Shown here in pieces: positions 9,572-18,837 of a stretch of 64,000 nucleotides of DNA; the first letter of the stretch is position 1; each line of letters starts with the position of its first letter. The stretch lies in the NCBI RefSeq assembly GCF_900114625.1, contig NZ_FOZL01000001.1, positions 124,001 to 188,000 on the forward strand, read 5' to 3'. The DNA comes from Granulicella pectinivorans (GTDB taxonomy: Bacteria; Acidobacteriota; Terriglobia; Terriglobales; Acidobacteriaceae). A model generated the notes under the pieces. The model had not been told where the DNA came from. It did not search any database and saw only the letters and a program-made list of their open reading frames with translations. The translations under genes were made by a program, and so were the position numbers.

Positions 9572-10720
9572 ATGCCACCGATGCAGCAAAAACCCTCTCT
9601 CCGCGGCTGGCCCTTTCTCCTCGCGGCCCTCTTCATCACGGCCATCTACTATCACCTGCGCCCCGGTGCCTTCCACCTCATCCTCATCGACTGCGGCGTC
9701 TATGCCGACGCCATCAAGACCTGGATGGCCGGTGGCGATCCCTACCGCTTCGTCTCCGGCGACGACCTCCCCTTCGTCTACCCGCCCGTCTTCCTCTACG
9801 CCGGAGCCCTCTTCGCCCGCCTCTTCACCCTGCACGGCGGCTGGATCCTCTACGTCGCCATCCACCTCCTCGCCACCGCAGCCCTCCCCTGGATCCTCCA
9901 CCGCTTCTACCTCCAGGACAGGAACGTAAGCCTCCTGGCCGTCTACGCCCTGTACTTTGCCGCCCCCGGCTTCATCGGCATGCTGGCCACCGAGACCGGC
10001 AACATCGCCGTCCTGGGCTATGCGCTTCTGCTGGCCGCCGCCGTTCCCGGCCTTCGCCGCAACCGGTGGCTCTTCTTCTACGTCGCACTCCTCCTTCTGG
10101 CCCTCGCCAAACCCAGCTTCCTGCCCTTCCTCCTGCTTCCTCTCCTCTTCGGTCGCGGGCAGATCCTCAGGTCCGTCCTCACCGGCCTGCTCGCAACCGG
10201 ATCCCTCCTCTCCCAGCGCTGGCTCACGCCCGCACTCTACGCCCGCTTCACCGAAACCCTCGCCAAACGCACCACGGAGGTCGGCGACGTGGGAGTCAGC
10301 CTCTTCGGTCTGGTCTTCCACCTGCTCCACAACCTGCACCTGCCCGGACAAATCGTCCTCCCGGCCCTCGCCTACGCCGTCCTCGCCCTCACCGTCCTGA
10401 CCGTCCTCTGGCTCCTCCGCAGCCGCGACCGCACCCCGCCGTGGTATGCCCTCGTGCTGCTCGGCGTCCTCTTCCTCAACCCGCGCCTGGAGTACTACGA
10501 CTTCTGCGTCGCCTTCCCCCTCGCCTTCTTCGTCTTCGTCCGGCCCCTCTCGCTGAAGTTCTCCCTGCCGCTGTATCTGGCGCTCGTCATCCCCGCCCTC
10601 TTCTTCCTCATCCGCCACCGCGATTCGGTAGCCAACGGAGGCATCGGAGCCCTCGCCATCCTCGTCTTCTGGGCCTGGTCGAGCTACCGCCTCCTCCGTG
10701 CTCCCGCCATCCCGGCCTGA
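9572..10720 (+). CDS. polytopic membrane protein, GT87/DUF2029-like glycosyltransferase
   Basis: The 382-residue protein has roughly nine to ten hydrophobic spans and no signal peptide. Between spans 1 and 2 is an acidic periplasmic loop with IDCGVYADAIKTWMAGGDPY and PFVYPPVFLYAGA. The D-Y-A-x-x-x-W...GDPY...YPP pattern is typical of the DUF2029/GT87 family, whose characterised actinobacterial members are polyprenyl-phosphate-dependent mannosyltransferases. Transfer of a sugar from a lipid donor on the outer face of the inner membrane is therefore an inference from family. Start is ATG 9572; ATG 9581 is a possible alternative. It is divergent from the GH92 mannosidase. A hairpin follows the stop. 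Confidence 0.75.
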   Translation: MPPMQQKPSLRGWPFLLAALFITAIYYHLRPGAFHLILIDCGVYADAIKTWMAGGDPYRFVSGDDLPFVYPPVFLYAGALFARLFTLHGGWILYVAIHLLATAALPWILHRFYLQDRNVSLLAVYALYFAAPGFIGMLATETGNIAVLGYALLLAAAVPGLRRNRWLFFYVALLLLALAKPSFLPFLLLPLLFGRGQILRSVLTGLLATGSLLSQRWLTPALYARFTETLAKRTTEVGDVGVSLFGLVFHLLHNLHLPGQIVLPALAYAVLALTVLTVLWLLRSRDRTPPWYALVLLGVLFLNPRLEYYDFCVAFPLAFFVFVRPLSLKFSLPLYLALVIPALFFLIRHRDSVANGGIGALAILVFWAWSSYRLLRAPAIPA

Positions 10721-10723
10721 AAC

Positions 10724-10761
10724 GGCTGCAGGCAAGAGACCGGAGGCCTCCTGCCGCAGCC
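10724..10761 (+). terminator. hairpin after the GT87-like gene
   Basis: An imperfect stem GGCTGCAGGCA pairs with TGCCGCAGCC, 4 bp beyond the stop. No T-run follows, so terminator activity is uncertain. Confidence 0.4.
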
Positions 10762-10968
10762 CTCCGTTTCCGCCTTTCTGGGTCTGTATCCCTCCCCGCA
10801 TCGCGAACAAACAGAAATACTTACCCTGCGCAGAAAAGAGTTCGAACCTCTTCGCATCGAGCCTCATCTAAACTGCGTAGAACCCCAAGGACCCGCCGAA
10901 ATACGAATTGCCGCAGCCCCATGCGTTCGTTCGCGGGCCAAAACCGGGACAAGTTTCAGGAGACCATC

Positions 10969-12102
10969 GTGCCAAGCAAGTTCACGCAGAACCGTATCTG
11001 GGCCACGGCCGCAGCCACTTCCCTCGCCTTTGCGCTTACCGCCTGCAAGACCGCAGCGCCCCCCCCGCCCGCAGCCCAGGCGATGCCCGTTGCTGTAGCC
11101 TCCGTGGCCCTTACCGGCGTACCTCTCTCCGACACCTACGTCTCCACCGTCAAAAGCCGCCGCACCGCCACCATGCAGCCCCAGGTCGATGGCAACATCA
11201 CCCGCATCTACGTCGTCAGCGGCCAGGCCGTCAAAGCCGGACAGATCCTGATGCAGATCGACCCCCTGAAGCAGCTCGCGACCGTTCAGTCGCAGCAGGG
11301 CACCGAGCAGCAGCAGCGCGCTACCCTCAGCTACAACCAGGCTGATCTCGCCCGCCAGAAGGCCCTCTTCGAGGCCGGCGTCATCTCGAAGCAGGCCTAC
11401 GAGATCTCCGTGCAGTCCTTCCAGAACTCCAAGGGCGCCGTCGACTCCGCAGCCGCTCTCACCGTCACCCAGAAGCAGCAGCTCGCCTACTACCAGATCC
11501 GCGCGCCCTTTGCCGGCATCGTCGGCGACATCCCCGTCCACCAGGGCGACTATGTCTCCCCCACCACGCTGCTCACCACCGTCGATGAGAACAAGGACCT
11601 CGAGGCCTATATCTACATCCCCACCGAACGCGCCGCCGACGTTCACAACGGACTCGCCGTTGAGCTGACCGACACCGCCGGCAACGTCCTCGCGAACTCC
11701 GCCATCAACTTCGTCTCGCCGCAGGTCGATAACGGCCTCCAGAGCATCCTCGCCAAGGCTCCTATCCCGGCCTCCAGCAAGCTTCGCAATCAGCAGATCG
11801 TGAACGCCCGCGTCACCTGGTCCACCACGCAGGCCGCCACCGTCCCCGTCCTCGCCGTCACCCGCGTCGGCGGACAGTCCTTCGTCTACATCGCCGCCCC
11901 TAAGGACAAGGGATTCGTCGCACACCAGGTCCTCGTCAACTTGAACGAGGCCATCGGCAACAACTATCCCGTCCTCTCCGGACTGCACCCCGGCGACAAG
12001 GTCATCCTCTCCGGCATCCAGATGCTGCAGGAAGGCGTCCCCGTCATGCCCCTGCCGCCGTCCCCTGCCGGAGCCGCACCAGCAGCCGCCCCCGCAAGCT
12101 AA
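10969..12102 (+). CDS. RND efflux periplasmic adaptor (membrane-fusion) lipoprotein
   Basis: This is an AcrA/MexA-type adaptor that links an inner-membrane RND pump with an outer-membrane channel. The 377-residue product starts at GTG 10969, preceded by AGGAG with 6-nt spacing. It has a lipoprotein signal with lipobox ALTAC (Cys near residue 26). The lipoyl half-motifs are at VDGNITRIYVVSGQAVKAGQ and QIRAPFAGIVGDIPVHQGDY, on either side of a short alpha-hairpin (residues about 95-160). Beta-barrel and membrane-proximal domains complete it, with an Ala/Pro-rich tail. It lies 76 bp upstream of the RND pump gene. No outer-membrane channel gene is present here. Confidence 0.92.
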   Translation: MPSKFTQNRIWATAAATSLAFALTACKTAAPPPPAAQAMPVAVASVALTGVPLSDTYVSTVKSRRTATMQPQVDGNITRIYVVSGQAVKAGQILMQIDPLKQLATVQSQQGTEQQQRATLSYNQADLARQKALFEAGVISKQAYEISVQSFQNSKGAVDSAAALTVTQKQQLAYYQIRAPFAGIVGDIPVHQGDYVSPTTLLTTVDENKDLEAYIYIPTERAADVHNGLAVELTDTAGNVLANSAINFVSPQVDNGLQSILAKAPIPASSKLRNQQIVNARVTWSTTQAATVPVLAVTRVGGQSFVYIAAPKDKGFVAHQVLVNLNEAIGNNYPVLSGLHPGDKVILSGIQMLQEGVPVMPLPPSPAGAAPAAAPAS

Positions 12103-12178
12103 ATGCGCGCGGCACCGTCTTTTGTCTTTCCTGAGCCCTGGGCGCTAAGCCCTGAGCCCTGCTTTTGAGGAGTTTCCC

Positions 12179-15100
12179 TTGGTTGAGTTTTTCATCCGCC
12201 GCCCTATCTTCGCCACCGTCTGCGCCCTGCTGATCGTTCTAGCCGGCGCCGTCTCCGTGCCGTCGATTCCGATCTCGCTCTATCCCCAGCTCGCTCCGCC
12301 CCAGGTCGTCGTTACCTGTAACTATGTCGGCGCGAACTCCAAGGACGTCGAATCGGCCGTCACCACCATCCTCGAGCAGGCCATCAACGGCGTGGAGGGC
12401 ATGCGTTACATGTCCTCCACCAGCTCCAACGACGGCACCTCGGCCATCACCGTCACCTTCAACACCGGCTACTCGCTCGACATCGCAGCCGTCGACGTCC
12501 AGAACCGCGTCGCCACCGCCCAGGGCCGCCTGCCCGCCGTCGTCAACTCGACCGGTATCTCCATCACCAAGGCCAACGCCAACTTCGTCCTCGCAGCCGG
12601 CTTCATCTCGCCCGACCACTCGCTCTCGCAGTCCTTCATCTCCAACTACCTCGACGTCTACGTCTCCGACGCCCTCAAGCGCGTCCCAGGCGTCGGTGCC
12701 GTCGTCATCTTCGGTGAGCGCAAGTACGCCATGCGCCTCTGGCTCGACCCCAACAAGCTCGCCGCACGCGGCCTCACCGCCCTCGACGTCACCAACTCCC
12801 TCGCCGAGCAGAACGTCGAAGTCGCCGCCGGACAGCTCGGACAGACGCCCTCCGACCCCAAGCAGGTCTACCAGATGGCCGTCCGCGTCACCGGCCGCTT
12901 CAACGACCCCAAACAGTTCGACAACATCATTATCAAATCCTCCGCGGCCACCGCCACGGCGGCTTCCACCACCAACGGCGCCGGCCTCGTCCTCTTCAAG
13001 GACATCGGACGCGCCGAGCTGGGCGCTGAAAACTACAACACCGACCTCAAATTCTTCGCCAACTCCTTCGGCGGCGGCGAAGCCATCGGTATCGGTATCC
13101 AGCAGCTCTCCAACGCCAACGCCCTCGACGTCGAGCGCAAGTGTATCGCCGTCCTCGCCGAGCTCCAGAAGTCCTACCCCCCTGGCATGAAGGGCATCGT
13201 CGCCGTCGACACCACCACGGTCGTCTCCGACTCCATCAAGGAAGTCGAACACACCATCGCCGAAGCCATCATCATCGTCATCGTGGTCATCTTCCTCTTC
13301 CTCCAGGACTGGCGCGCGACCATCATCCCCGCCGTCACCATCCCCGTCTCCCTCATCGGAACCTTCGCGTTCATCAAGATCTTCGACTTCTCCATCAACT
13401 CCCTCACCCTCTTCGGCATCACCCTCGCCACAGGACTCGTCGTCGACGACGCCATCGTCGTCATCGAAAACGTCCAGCGACATCTCGAAGAGGGTGTCGC
13501 CGACCCCATGGAGGCCACCTCCATCGCCATGCGCGAGGTCACCTCGGCCGTCATCGCAACGTCGCTGGTGCTCATCTCCGTGTTCGTGCCGGTCAGCTTC
13601 TTCCCCGGCACCACCGGCATCCTCTACAAGCAGTTCTCGCTGACGATCGCCTTCTCCATCGCCATCTCGGCCTTCAACGCCCTTACCCTGTCCCCCGCGC
13701 TCGCCGGCATCCTGCTGCGCAAGGAGCAGCACAAGACCGGCATCCAGGGCTTCATCCTCAACCCCATCGACAGGGCCATCAAGAAGGTCATCTCCTGGTA
13801 CGCCATCGTCGTCACCTGGGTCGTCAAGGTCCGCTACGCCGTCCTCGTCCTCTTCTTCGCCTCGCTCGCGGCCACCGGATACATGTACGTCCACGTGCCC
13901 ACCGCCTTCGTCCCGCAGGAAGACCAGGGCTACTTCCTCATCGTCATCCAGACGCCTCCCGGCGCCTCGCTCAGCTACACCTCCGAGTTCGCCGGCCGCG
14001 TCTCCGAGCAGGTCCGCAAGGACAACGACGTCTTCGGCACCTTCTCCGTCATGGGCTTCTCGCTCGCAGGCGGATCGTCGCCCAACTCCGGACTCATCTT
14101 CGCCCCGCTCAAACCCAACGACGAGCGCACCAAGCTCGGCAAGGGCCACGACGCCCACTCCATCGTGTCGCGCATCTTCCCGCAGCTCTTCGGCGTCCCC
14201 GGCGGCATCGCCTTCGCCACCGAACCACCCGCCATCGCCGGCATCGGAACCCAGGGCGGATTCCAGTTCATCCTCCAGGACTCCGGTCGCAACACCTTCA
14301 CCGATATCGACCGCATCGCCCACACCCTCGTCGGCGCGGCGCGTTCGCCCGACTCCGGTCTCACCCAGCTCAACACCACCTTCACCGCCAACGATCCCCA
14401 GCTTCTCGTCACCATCGACCGCGAGAAAGCCAAGGCCACCGGCGTTCCGCTCTCGCAGATCACCGCAGCCATCGGCACCTTCATGGGTTCCAGCTACATC
14501 AACGACTTCGACTTCAACAACCGCTCCTACCGCGTCTACGTCCAGGCCGACCAGCAGTACCGCCGCAACGTCCAGGACCTCCGCGCCTACTACGTCCGCA
14601 CCGACGCCGGGCAGATGGTACCCCTCTCCAACCTCGTCATGACCAGCGAAACCTCCGGACCGCAGGTCATCAACCACTACAACCTCTTCCGCTCCGCCGA
14701 GATCGACGGCTCGCCCGCCCCCGGACTCTCTTCCGGTCAGGGCAACGCCAACATGGTCAAGCTCTTCAACAAGGTCAAGCTGCCCGGCATGAGCTACTCC
14801 TGGACCGGCCTCTCGCTCGAAGAAGAAGAGTCCGCCGGCAAAGCGATCATCATCTTCGGACTCGGCCTCCTGGTCGTCTACCTCACCCTCTCCGCCCAGT
14901 ACGAGAGCTTCGCGCTCCCGTTCATCATCCTCCTGGCCGTCCCCACAGCCATCCTCGGAGCGCTCTCGCTCGTCTCGCTCCGCGGCCTGGTCGACGACGT
15001 CTACGTCCAGATCGGTCTCGTCATGCTCATCGGACTCTCGGCCAAGAACTCGATTCTCATCGTCGAGTTCGCCGAGCAGCAGCTCTCCGAGGGCAAGTCG

Positions 15101-15379
15101 ATCATCGACGCCGCCATCACCGCCTCCGAGCTTCGTCTGCGCCCCATCCTGATGACCTCGATCGCCTTCATCCTCGGCGTGCTTCCGCTCTACTTCGCCT
15201 CGGGCGCCGGTTCCCTCGGACGCCACTCGGTCGGTACGGCCGTCGTCGGCGGTATGGTGCTCTCCACGTTCCTCAACCTCTTCTTCATCCCGGTCCTCTA
15301 CGTGATCCTGAAGACCTTCCTCGGCCGCTTCACCCGCACCCCGAAGCCGGCCACCCCTCCCCCAGCCCCAACCCACTAA
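12179..15379 (+). CDS. RND-family (HAE1) multidrug efflux inner-membrane transporter
   Basis: This 1066-residue AcrB/MexB-type proton-driven pump starts at TTG 12179 with GAGGAG 6 nt upstream. The N-terminus VEFFIRRPIFATVCALLIVL is the family's first transmembrane helix. Porter-domain motifs include NVEVAAGQLGQ. Transmembrane helix 4 carries GLVVDDAIVVIENV with the paired Asp residues of the proton relay. The second half repeats the fold with LVVYLTLSAQYESFALPFII and LIGLSAKNSILIVEFAEQQ. The last helix region is SVGTAAVVGGMVLST, and the tail is Pro-rich. It forms an operon with the upstream adaptor. Substrates cannot be inferred from sequence. Confidence 0.95.
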   Translation: MVEFFIRRPIFATVCALLIVLAGAVSVPSIPISLYPQLAPPQVVVTCNYVGANSKDVESAVTTILEQAINGVEGMRYMSSTSSNDGTSAITVTFNTGYSLDIAAVDVQNRVATAQGRLPAVVNSTGISITKANANFVLAAGFISPDHSLSQSFISNYLDVYVSDALKRVPGVGAVVIFGERKYAMRLWLDPNKLAARGLTALDVTNSLAEQNVEVAAGQLGQTPSDPKQVYQMAVRVTGRFNDPKQFDNIIIKSSAATATAASTTNGAGLVLFKDIGRAELGAENYNTDLKFFANSFGGGEAIGIGIQQLSNANALDVERKCIAVLAELQKSYPPGMKGIVAVDTTTVVSDSIKEVEHTIAEAIIIVIVVIFLFLQDWRATIIPAVTIPVSLIGTFAFIKIFDFSINSLTLFGITLATGLVVDDAIVVIENVQRHLEEGVADPMEATSIAMREVTSAVIATSLVLISVFVPVSFFPGTTGILYKQFSLTIAFSIAISAFNALTLSPALAGILLRKEQHKTGIQGFILNPIDRAIKKVISWYAIVVTWVVKVRYAVLVLFFASLAATGYMYVHVPTAFVPQEDQGYFLIVIQTPPGASLSYTSEFAGRVSEQVRKDNDVFGTFSVMGFSLAGGSSPNSGLIFAPLKPNDERTKLGKGHDAHSIVSRIFPQLFGVPGGIAFATEPPAIAGIGTQGGFQFILQDSGRNTFTDIDRIAHTLVGAARSPDSGLTQLNTTFTANDPQLLVTIDREKAKATGVPLSQITAAIGTFMGSSYINDFDFNNRSYRVYVQADQQYRRNVQDLRAYYVRTDAGQMVPLSNLVMTSETSGPQVINHYNLFRSAEIDGSPAPGLSSGQGNANMVKLFNKVKLPGMSYSWTGLSLEEEESAGKAIIIFGLGLLVVYLTLSAQYESFALPFIILLAVPTAILGALSLVSLRGLVDDVYVQIGLVMLIGLSAKNSILIVEFAEQQLSEGKSIIDAAITASELRLRPILMTSIAFILGVLPLYFASGAGSLGRHSVGTAVVGGMVLSTFLNLFFIPVLYVILKTFLGRFTRTPKPATPPPAPTH

Positions 15380-15396
15380 AACCGCAGCAGACCCAT

Positions 15397-15446
15397 ACGC
15401 CCCGTGCCGAGCCGTCAAAAGCTCGTACGGGGCGTATCTCTTTCTC
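15397..15446 (+). terminator. terminator of the RND efflux operon
   Basis: A near-perfect hairpin pairs ACGCCCCGT...GAGC with GCTCGTACGGGGCGT (15397-15435) and is followed by a T-rich stretch. It begins 18 bp after the pump stop codon. Confidence 0.75.
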
Positions 15447-15498
15447 AAAAACCTCGTCTAGACCGGAGAGGGGGCAAAATCGGCCTTGTTTCGGCTCC

Positions 15499-15537
15499 TT
15501 TTTCCCGTCTTTTTCGACTTTTCCCCACAGTCTTTTG
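15499..15537 (+). repeat. intergenic repeat, copy 1 of the TTCCCCACA-TCTTTTG element
   Basis: A pyrimidine-rich block ends in TTCCCCACAGTCTTTTG (15521-15537). The same ~39-bp pattern recurs twice at 23177-23216 and 23322-23360, always on the + strand and always between genes. It lies in the 297-bp gap ahead of acpP, downstream of a terminator. Function unknown. Confidence 0.6.
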
Positions 15538-15676
15538 CTGTCTCCCCGGTCGGGAAACAGTGAAATCCCCCCATCAACGCCCCGATTGCTTTACACTCAC
15601 CTAGGCGTCCGTTTCGCCAAAGTTTTGTACCGCATAGCCCCAAAGCATCATCCAAGAAAGCAACAGGAGAGATTTC

Positions 15677-15919
15677 ATGGCAGCAGTAGACGAAAAGGTA
15701 AAGCAGATTATCGTAGAGCAGCTTCAGGTGGATGAGGCTGAAGTAACCCCGGGCGCAAGCTTCCAGGAAGACCTCGGCGCAGATTCGCTCGACGTCGTTG
15801 AGCTCGTGATGCAGTTTGAAGAAGCCTTCGATATCCAGATCCCCGACGAAGACGCCGAGAAGATCAAGACCGTCAAGGATGCCGTCGATTACATCGAAAA
15901 GAACCAGAAAGGCAAGTAA
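15677..15919 (+). CDS. acpP: acyl carrier protein
   Basis: This 80-residue acidic carrier holds growing acyl chains as thioesters on 4'-phosphopantetheine during type II fatty-acid synthesis. The attachment site is Ser37 in GADSLDVVELV. The four-helix ACP fold fits the whole length, and the size is typical. The ATG is preceded by an AGGAGAG site with short spacing. The next gene, fabF, starts 3 bp after the stop, so the pair is co-transcribed and probably translationally linked. The 297-bp upstream gap should hold the promoter. Confidence 0.96.
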   Translation: MAAVDEKVKQIIVEQLQVDEAEVTPGASFQEDLGADSLDVVELVMQFEEAFDIQIPDEDAEKIKTVKDAVDYIEKNQKGK

Positions 15920-15922
15920 GCC

Positions 15923-17173
15923 GTGGAATCCCGTCGCGTAGTCGTTACAGGCCTCGGACTCATCTGCGGCGTCGGCAAGACCGTGCCCGAGGTATGGGCC
16001 GGTCTGCTGGCAGGCAAGAGCGGTATGGCCGAGATCAAAGCATTCGATCTCACCGGCCATCCCGTTCGCTTCGCCGCCGAGGTCAAGGAATTCGATCCGC
16101 ACATCTTCGTGGACAAGAAAGAAGCCCGCAAGATGGGCCGCTTCATCCACTTTGCGATGGCTGCGTCGGCAGAAGCCATGGCCCACTCCGGCCTCGTCAT
16201 CACCGATCAGAACTCCGAACGCTTCGGCGTCCACATCGGCTCCGGCATCGGTGGATTCGATGTCATCGAACGCGAGCACTCCGCCATGTTGGCCGGTGGC
16301 CCGCGCAAGATCTCACCGTTCTTCATCCCCGGCTCCATCGTCAACCTCGCCGCAGGCCACGTCAGTATCAAGTACAAGGCCCGCGGACCGAACGAAGCGA
16401 CAGCCACCGCCTGCACCTCCTCGGCCCACTCCATCGGCGACGCCTTCCGCATCATCCAGCGCGGCGATGCCGACGCCATGATCGCAGGAGGCACCGAAGC
16501 CGCCATCACCCCCATGGGTGTCGGTGGATTCGCCGCCATGAAGGCTCTCTCCACCCGCAACGACGACCCCGAACACGCCTGTCGCCCCTGGGACAAGGAT
16601 CGTGACGGATTCGTCGTCGGCGAAGGCGCCGGAATCCTCATCCTCGAAGAGCTGGAGTTCGCCAAGGCTCGCGGGGCGAAGATTCTCGCCGAAGTCATCG
16701 GCTACGGCATGTCCGCCGACGCCTTCCACATGACCGGCATGGCTCCCGAAGGAGAAGGCTGCTATCGCGCCATGAAGGCTGCCCTCAAGGTAGCCGGCAT
16801 CGAGCCCAACCAGATCGATTACGTCAACGCCCATGCCACCTCGACGCCTCTCGGCGACGCCCTCGAATCGAAAGCCATCGAGAACGTCTTCGGCGAGCGC
16901 GCCCTCGATCATGAGCTTCTCGTCAGCAGCACCAAGTCCATGACCGGCCACCTCCTCGGTGGAGCGGGCGGCTTGGAGGCAGGCATCACCGTGATGGCGA
17001 TGCTCAACCAGATCGCGCCCCCGACGATGAACATCGTCGAGCTCGATCCGCAGTGCCGCCTCAACTACGTCCCCAACACCCCCAAGTCCGCGAAGATCGA
17101 CTACGCTCTGTCGAACTCCTTCGGATTCGGTGGAACCAACGGGTCGCTGGTGTTCAAGCGCTGGACGGAATAA
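15923..17173 (+). CDS. fabF: beta-ketoacyl-ACP synthase II
   Basis: FabF condenses malonyl-ACP with acyl-ACP to elongate fatty acids (KAS II). The 416-residue product starts at GTG 15923 and begins with SRRVVVTGLGLIC. The thiolase-fold catalytic triad is visible: Cys near residue 164 in TACTSSAHS, His near 304 in NAHATSTPLGD, and the Lys/His pair in STKSMTGHLLGG (about 337 and 342). The C-terminal SNSFGFGGTNGSLVF is typical. Length equals the family norm (about 412). It follows acpP by 3 bp in a classic acpP-fabF arrangement, with a terminator after it. Confidence 0.97.
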   Translation: MESRRVVVTGLGLICGVGKTVPEVWAGLLAGKSGMAEIKAFDLTGHPVRFAAEVKEFDPHIFVDKKEARKMGRFIHFAMAASAEAMAHSGLVITDQNSERFGVHIGSGIGGFDVIEREHSAMLAGGPRKISPFFIPGSIVNLAAGHVSIKYKARGPNEATATACTSSAHSIGDAFRIIQRGDADAMIAGGTEAAITPMGVGGFAAMKALSTRNDDPEHACRPWDKDRDGFVVGEGAGILILEELEFAKARGAKILAEVIGYGMSADAFHMTGMAPEGEGCYRAMKAALKVAGIEPNQIDYVNAHATSTPLGDALESKAIENVFGERALDHELLVSSTKSMTGHLLGGAGGLEAGITVMAMLNQIAPPTMNIVELDPQCRLNYVPNTPKSAKIDYALSNSFGFGGTNGSLVFKRWTE

Positions 17174-17195
17174 AGAAAACTCTTTCCAACAAAGA

Positions 17196-17230
17196 ACGCC
17201 CGCCGAGGAATCTCCCCGGCGGGCGTCTTC
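17196..17230 (+). terminator. terminator of acpP-fabF
   Basis: A 10-bp GC stem (17196-17205 with 17217-17226) is followed by a T-rich segment, 22 bp after the fabF stop. Confidence 0.8.
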
Positions 17231-17254
17231 TATGTTCAGCCCCCACCCAGAAAC

Positions 17255-18208
17255 CTAGAAGCTGCCGCCCGACTCCATCGCAGCGGCACCGGTAGCGTTT
17301 CCCGCCGTCATCATATTCACCAGACGCTGCACGAAGATCACCCGGATATTCACGCGCTTCGCCACATCCGGCAGAAACTCCGTAATCAGGTTATTCACCG
17401 GATCCGTCGCCAGCCCGGTTGCAATCCGCTTCACGGTCGAGGGTCCGTTCCCCGCGATGCCGGGAACATAGAGATTGCTCGTCTCCGCCGAAATCGGATA
17501 CGTCATCAGCACCGCATAGTTCGGCATCATCCGTCCCGTATCGCTCTGCGCAATCAGCGTCCGGGCCAGCGCATGCACGATCCGGTGGGCGACCGGGGCA
17601 TGCGGCTCGCGGTGGTAGTGCGGGTCTTCATGGAAGATCGAGGGAATCAGGAACGTCCCAAAAAACTCGCCCGTCGCATCCTGCGAGAAGCTGTACGCCG
17701 TATTCCACCCAAAGCCAGCAAATCCGGGCCCATACGCCGTATGCGGGTTTACCCCAACCGTAAACGCCGCGGTGCCGACGATCGTAACGATGTTTCCCGG
17801 GTCGAGGAAGTTATGCACCGCCAGATAGCCCTTCTGCCCCACCGTCAGCGGCGTAGGCGTCGTGCTATCCAGAAAGCGCCGGTAGGGATTGATCAGGCAC
17901 GGTGCCGTATCGAGCGTTCTCTGCTTCGGGCACGGAGGAAGCACAGGCGGCGGCGCCGGAAGCGTCCAATCGTATGCATGCAGCATCCCCGTTCCCGGCA
18001 AAGGCGCATCCGGCAGAGAACTTGAATCCGAGGGCCCCGAAACCGTCGCCTCAGAGGCCGCATGAACATGCCCGTCGGAGGCGGAAGCGATGGTCAACAC
18101 CAACCGCGGAGTTTCCTCAGGAGCAGCCGGCAGTTGCGCGAACACCGGAGTCGACACCAACAGGGCCAGAGCCCAAAGGCTGCGCGTCGTGGTGGTCTTC
18201 GCGTTCAT
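17255..18208 (-). CDS. exported protein of unknown function, LPDAP motif (paralogue of the gene at 2271-3092)
   Basis: The 317-residue product has a signal peptide (SLWALALLVSTPVFAQ) and an LPDAP motif at residues 65-69. A Pro-rich segment containing two Cys (about residues 92-103) follows. The C-terminal two thirds contain FHEDPHYHRE, VAHRIVHALARTLIAQSDTG and RMMPNYAVL, matching the order of conserved blocks in the protein at 2271-3092. The C-terminus has short amphipathic segments (NLITEFLPDVAKRVNIRVIF). No characterised family was recognised; an envelope or outer-membrane location is likely from the signal peptide and Gly/aromatic content. It converges with fabF across a terminator. Confidence 0.75.
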   Translation of the reverse strand: MNAKTTTTRSLWALALLVSTPVFAQLPAAPEETPRLVLTIASASDGHVHAASEATVSGPSDSSSLPDAPLPGTGMLHAYDWTLPAPPPVLPPCPKQRTLDTAPCLINPYRRFLDSTTPTPLTVGQKGYLAVHNFLDPGNIVTIVGTAAFTVGVNPHTAYGPGFAGFGWNTAYSFSQDATGEFFGTFLIPSIFHEDPHYHREPHAPVAHRIVHALARTLIAQSDTGRMMPNYAVLMTYPISAETSNLYVPGIAGNGPSTVKRIATGLATDPVNNLITEFLPDVAKRVNIRVIFVQRLVNMMTAGNATGAAAMESGGSF

Positions 18209-18306
18209 GGTCCGGATCCTCTGGTCGTTTATCGGCTTCAGGAAGAAGTGCGTAAACCATCAGACGCGGAGGCGATGAAGAAAGTTGGGATAGGATGAAC
18301 TTTATT

Positions 18307-18741
18307 TTAAGCGCGCAGCCGAACCCCGCTCCACTCCTCGGCAACGACGATGGAGTTGGCAGGATTCTGATAGTCGTACCGCACCTGGATCGGCAGATCG
18401 AAGCGCATATCGCGCACCTTGTCCGGCAGCGCCGACACGTCCTGAGCCGCCTCGTACACCACCCCGGCAATCTGGTAACGGAACACCAGCCGCCCGGGAG
18501 CCGTCGACCCGATCGGGTCTTCGTCGATATACGCCGAATCCATCAGGCTGCCGTCTGTGATGCGCCCCACCCGCACCAGCCGCTCCCGCCGCGCGCGCTC
18601 AATCTCTTCCGGAGTAAGACGTTTCCGCCGCAGCACCAGCCAAAGCCCGGCGCCCACAACAACAGCACCGACAGCAAATGCCGTCACCTGTTGGTCGAGG
18701 GAGAGATGGGTAGGAAAGTTTGGCACGGGAGACCTGAACAC
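18307..18741 (-). CDS. small single-span membrane protein
   Basis: This 144-residue protein of unknown function has one hydrophobic segment (about residues 20-38, QVTAFAVGAVVVGAGLWLVL). A basic, charged segment with LTPEEIERARRERLVRVGRI follows, and then a soluble beta-rich part including LVFRYQIAGVVYEAAQDVSA. The overall layout (membrane helix plus small beta domain beginning RxGxI) recalls DUF3592-type proteins, but the match is weak. It lies between a paralogue of the LPDAP protein and an RDD protein, all on the minus strand, with gaps of 98 and 96 bp. Confidence 0.65.
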   Translation of the reverse strand: MFRSPVPNFPTHLSLDQQVTAFAVGAVVVGAGLWLVLRRKRLTPEEIERARRERLVRVGRITDGSLMDSAYIDEDPIGSTAPGRLVFRYQIAGVVYEAAQDVSALPDKVRDMRFDLPIQVRYDYQNPANSIVVAEEWSGVRLRA

Positions 18742-18837
18742 AGAATACAGGGAACACGGAAAAGGGAGCAGGGAGCAGGAAAAAGGACCAAACGTCAGTG
18801 CGTTTGATCCCTGTTCCCTTATCCCCGCTCCCTGCCT
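18742..18837. repeat. G/A-rich imperfect inverted repeat between genes
   Basis: The interval carries repeated GGGAGCAGG-type words (18764-18780) and their complement (around 18808-18838). A smaller hairpin is centred on CAAACG...CGTTTG (18788-18806). It probably ends transcription of the RDD gene, but there is no clean T-run. Confidence 0.4.

Noticed and set aside
9350..10867. Upstream extension of the GH92 reading frame on the minus strand (about 500 codons)
   Set aside because: It is acidic low-complexity sequence antisense to the GT87-like gene. The signal peptide and homology start at ATG 9349.
12239..15448. Open frame of over 1000 codons on the minus strand opposite the RND pump gene
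   Set aside because: The translation is extremely Asp/Glu/Gly-rich with no family resemblance, as expected for antisense of GC-rich coding DNA. The + strand gene is unambiguous.
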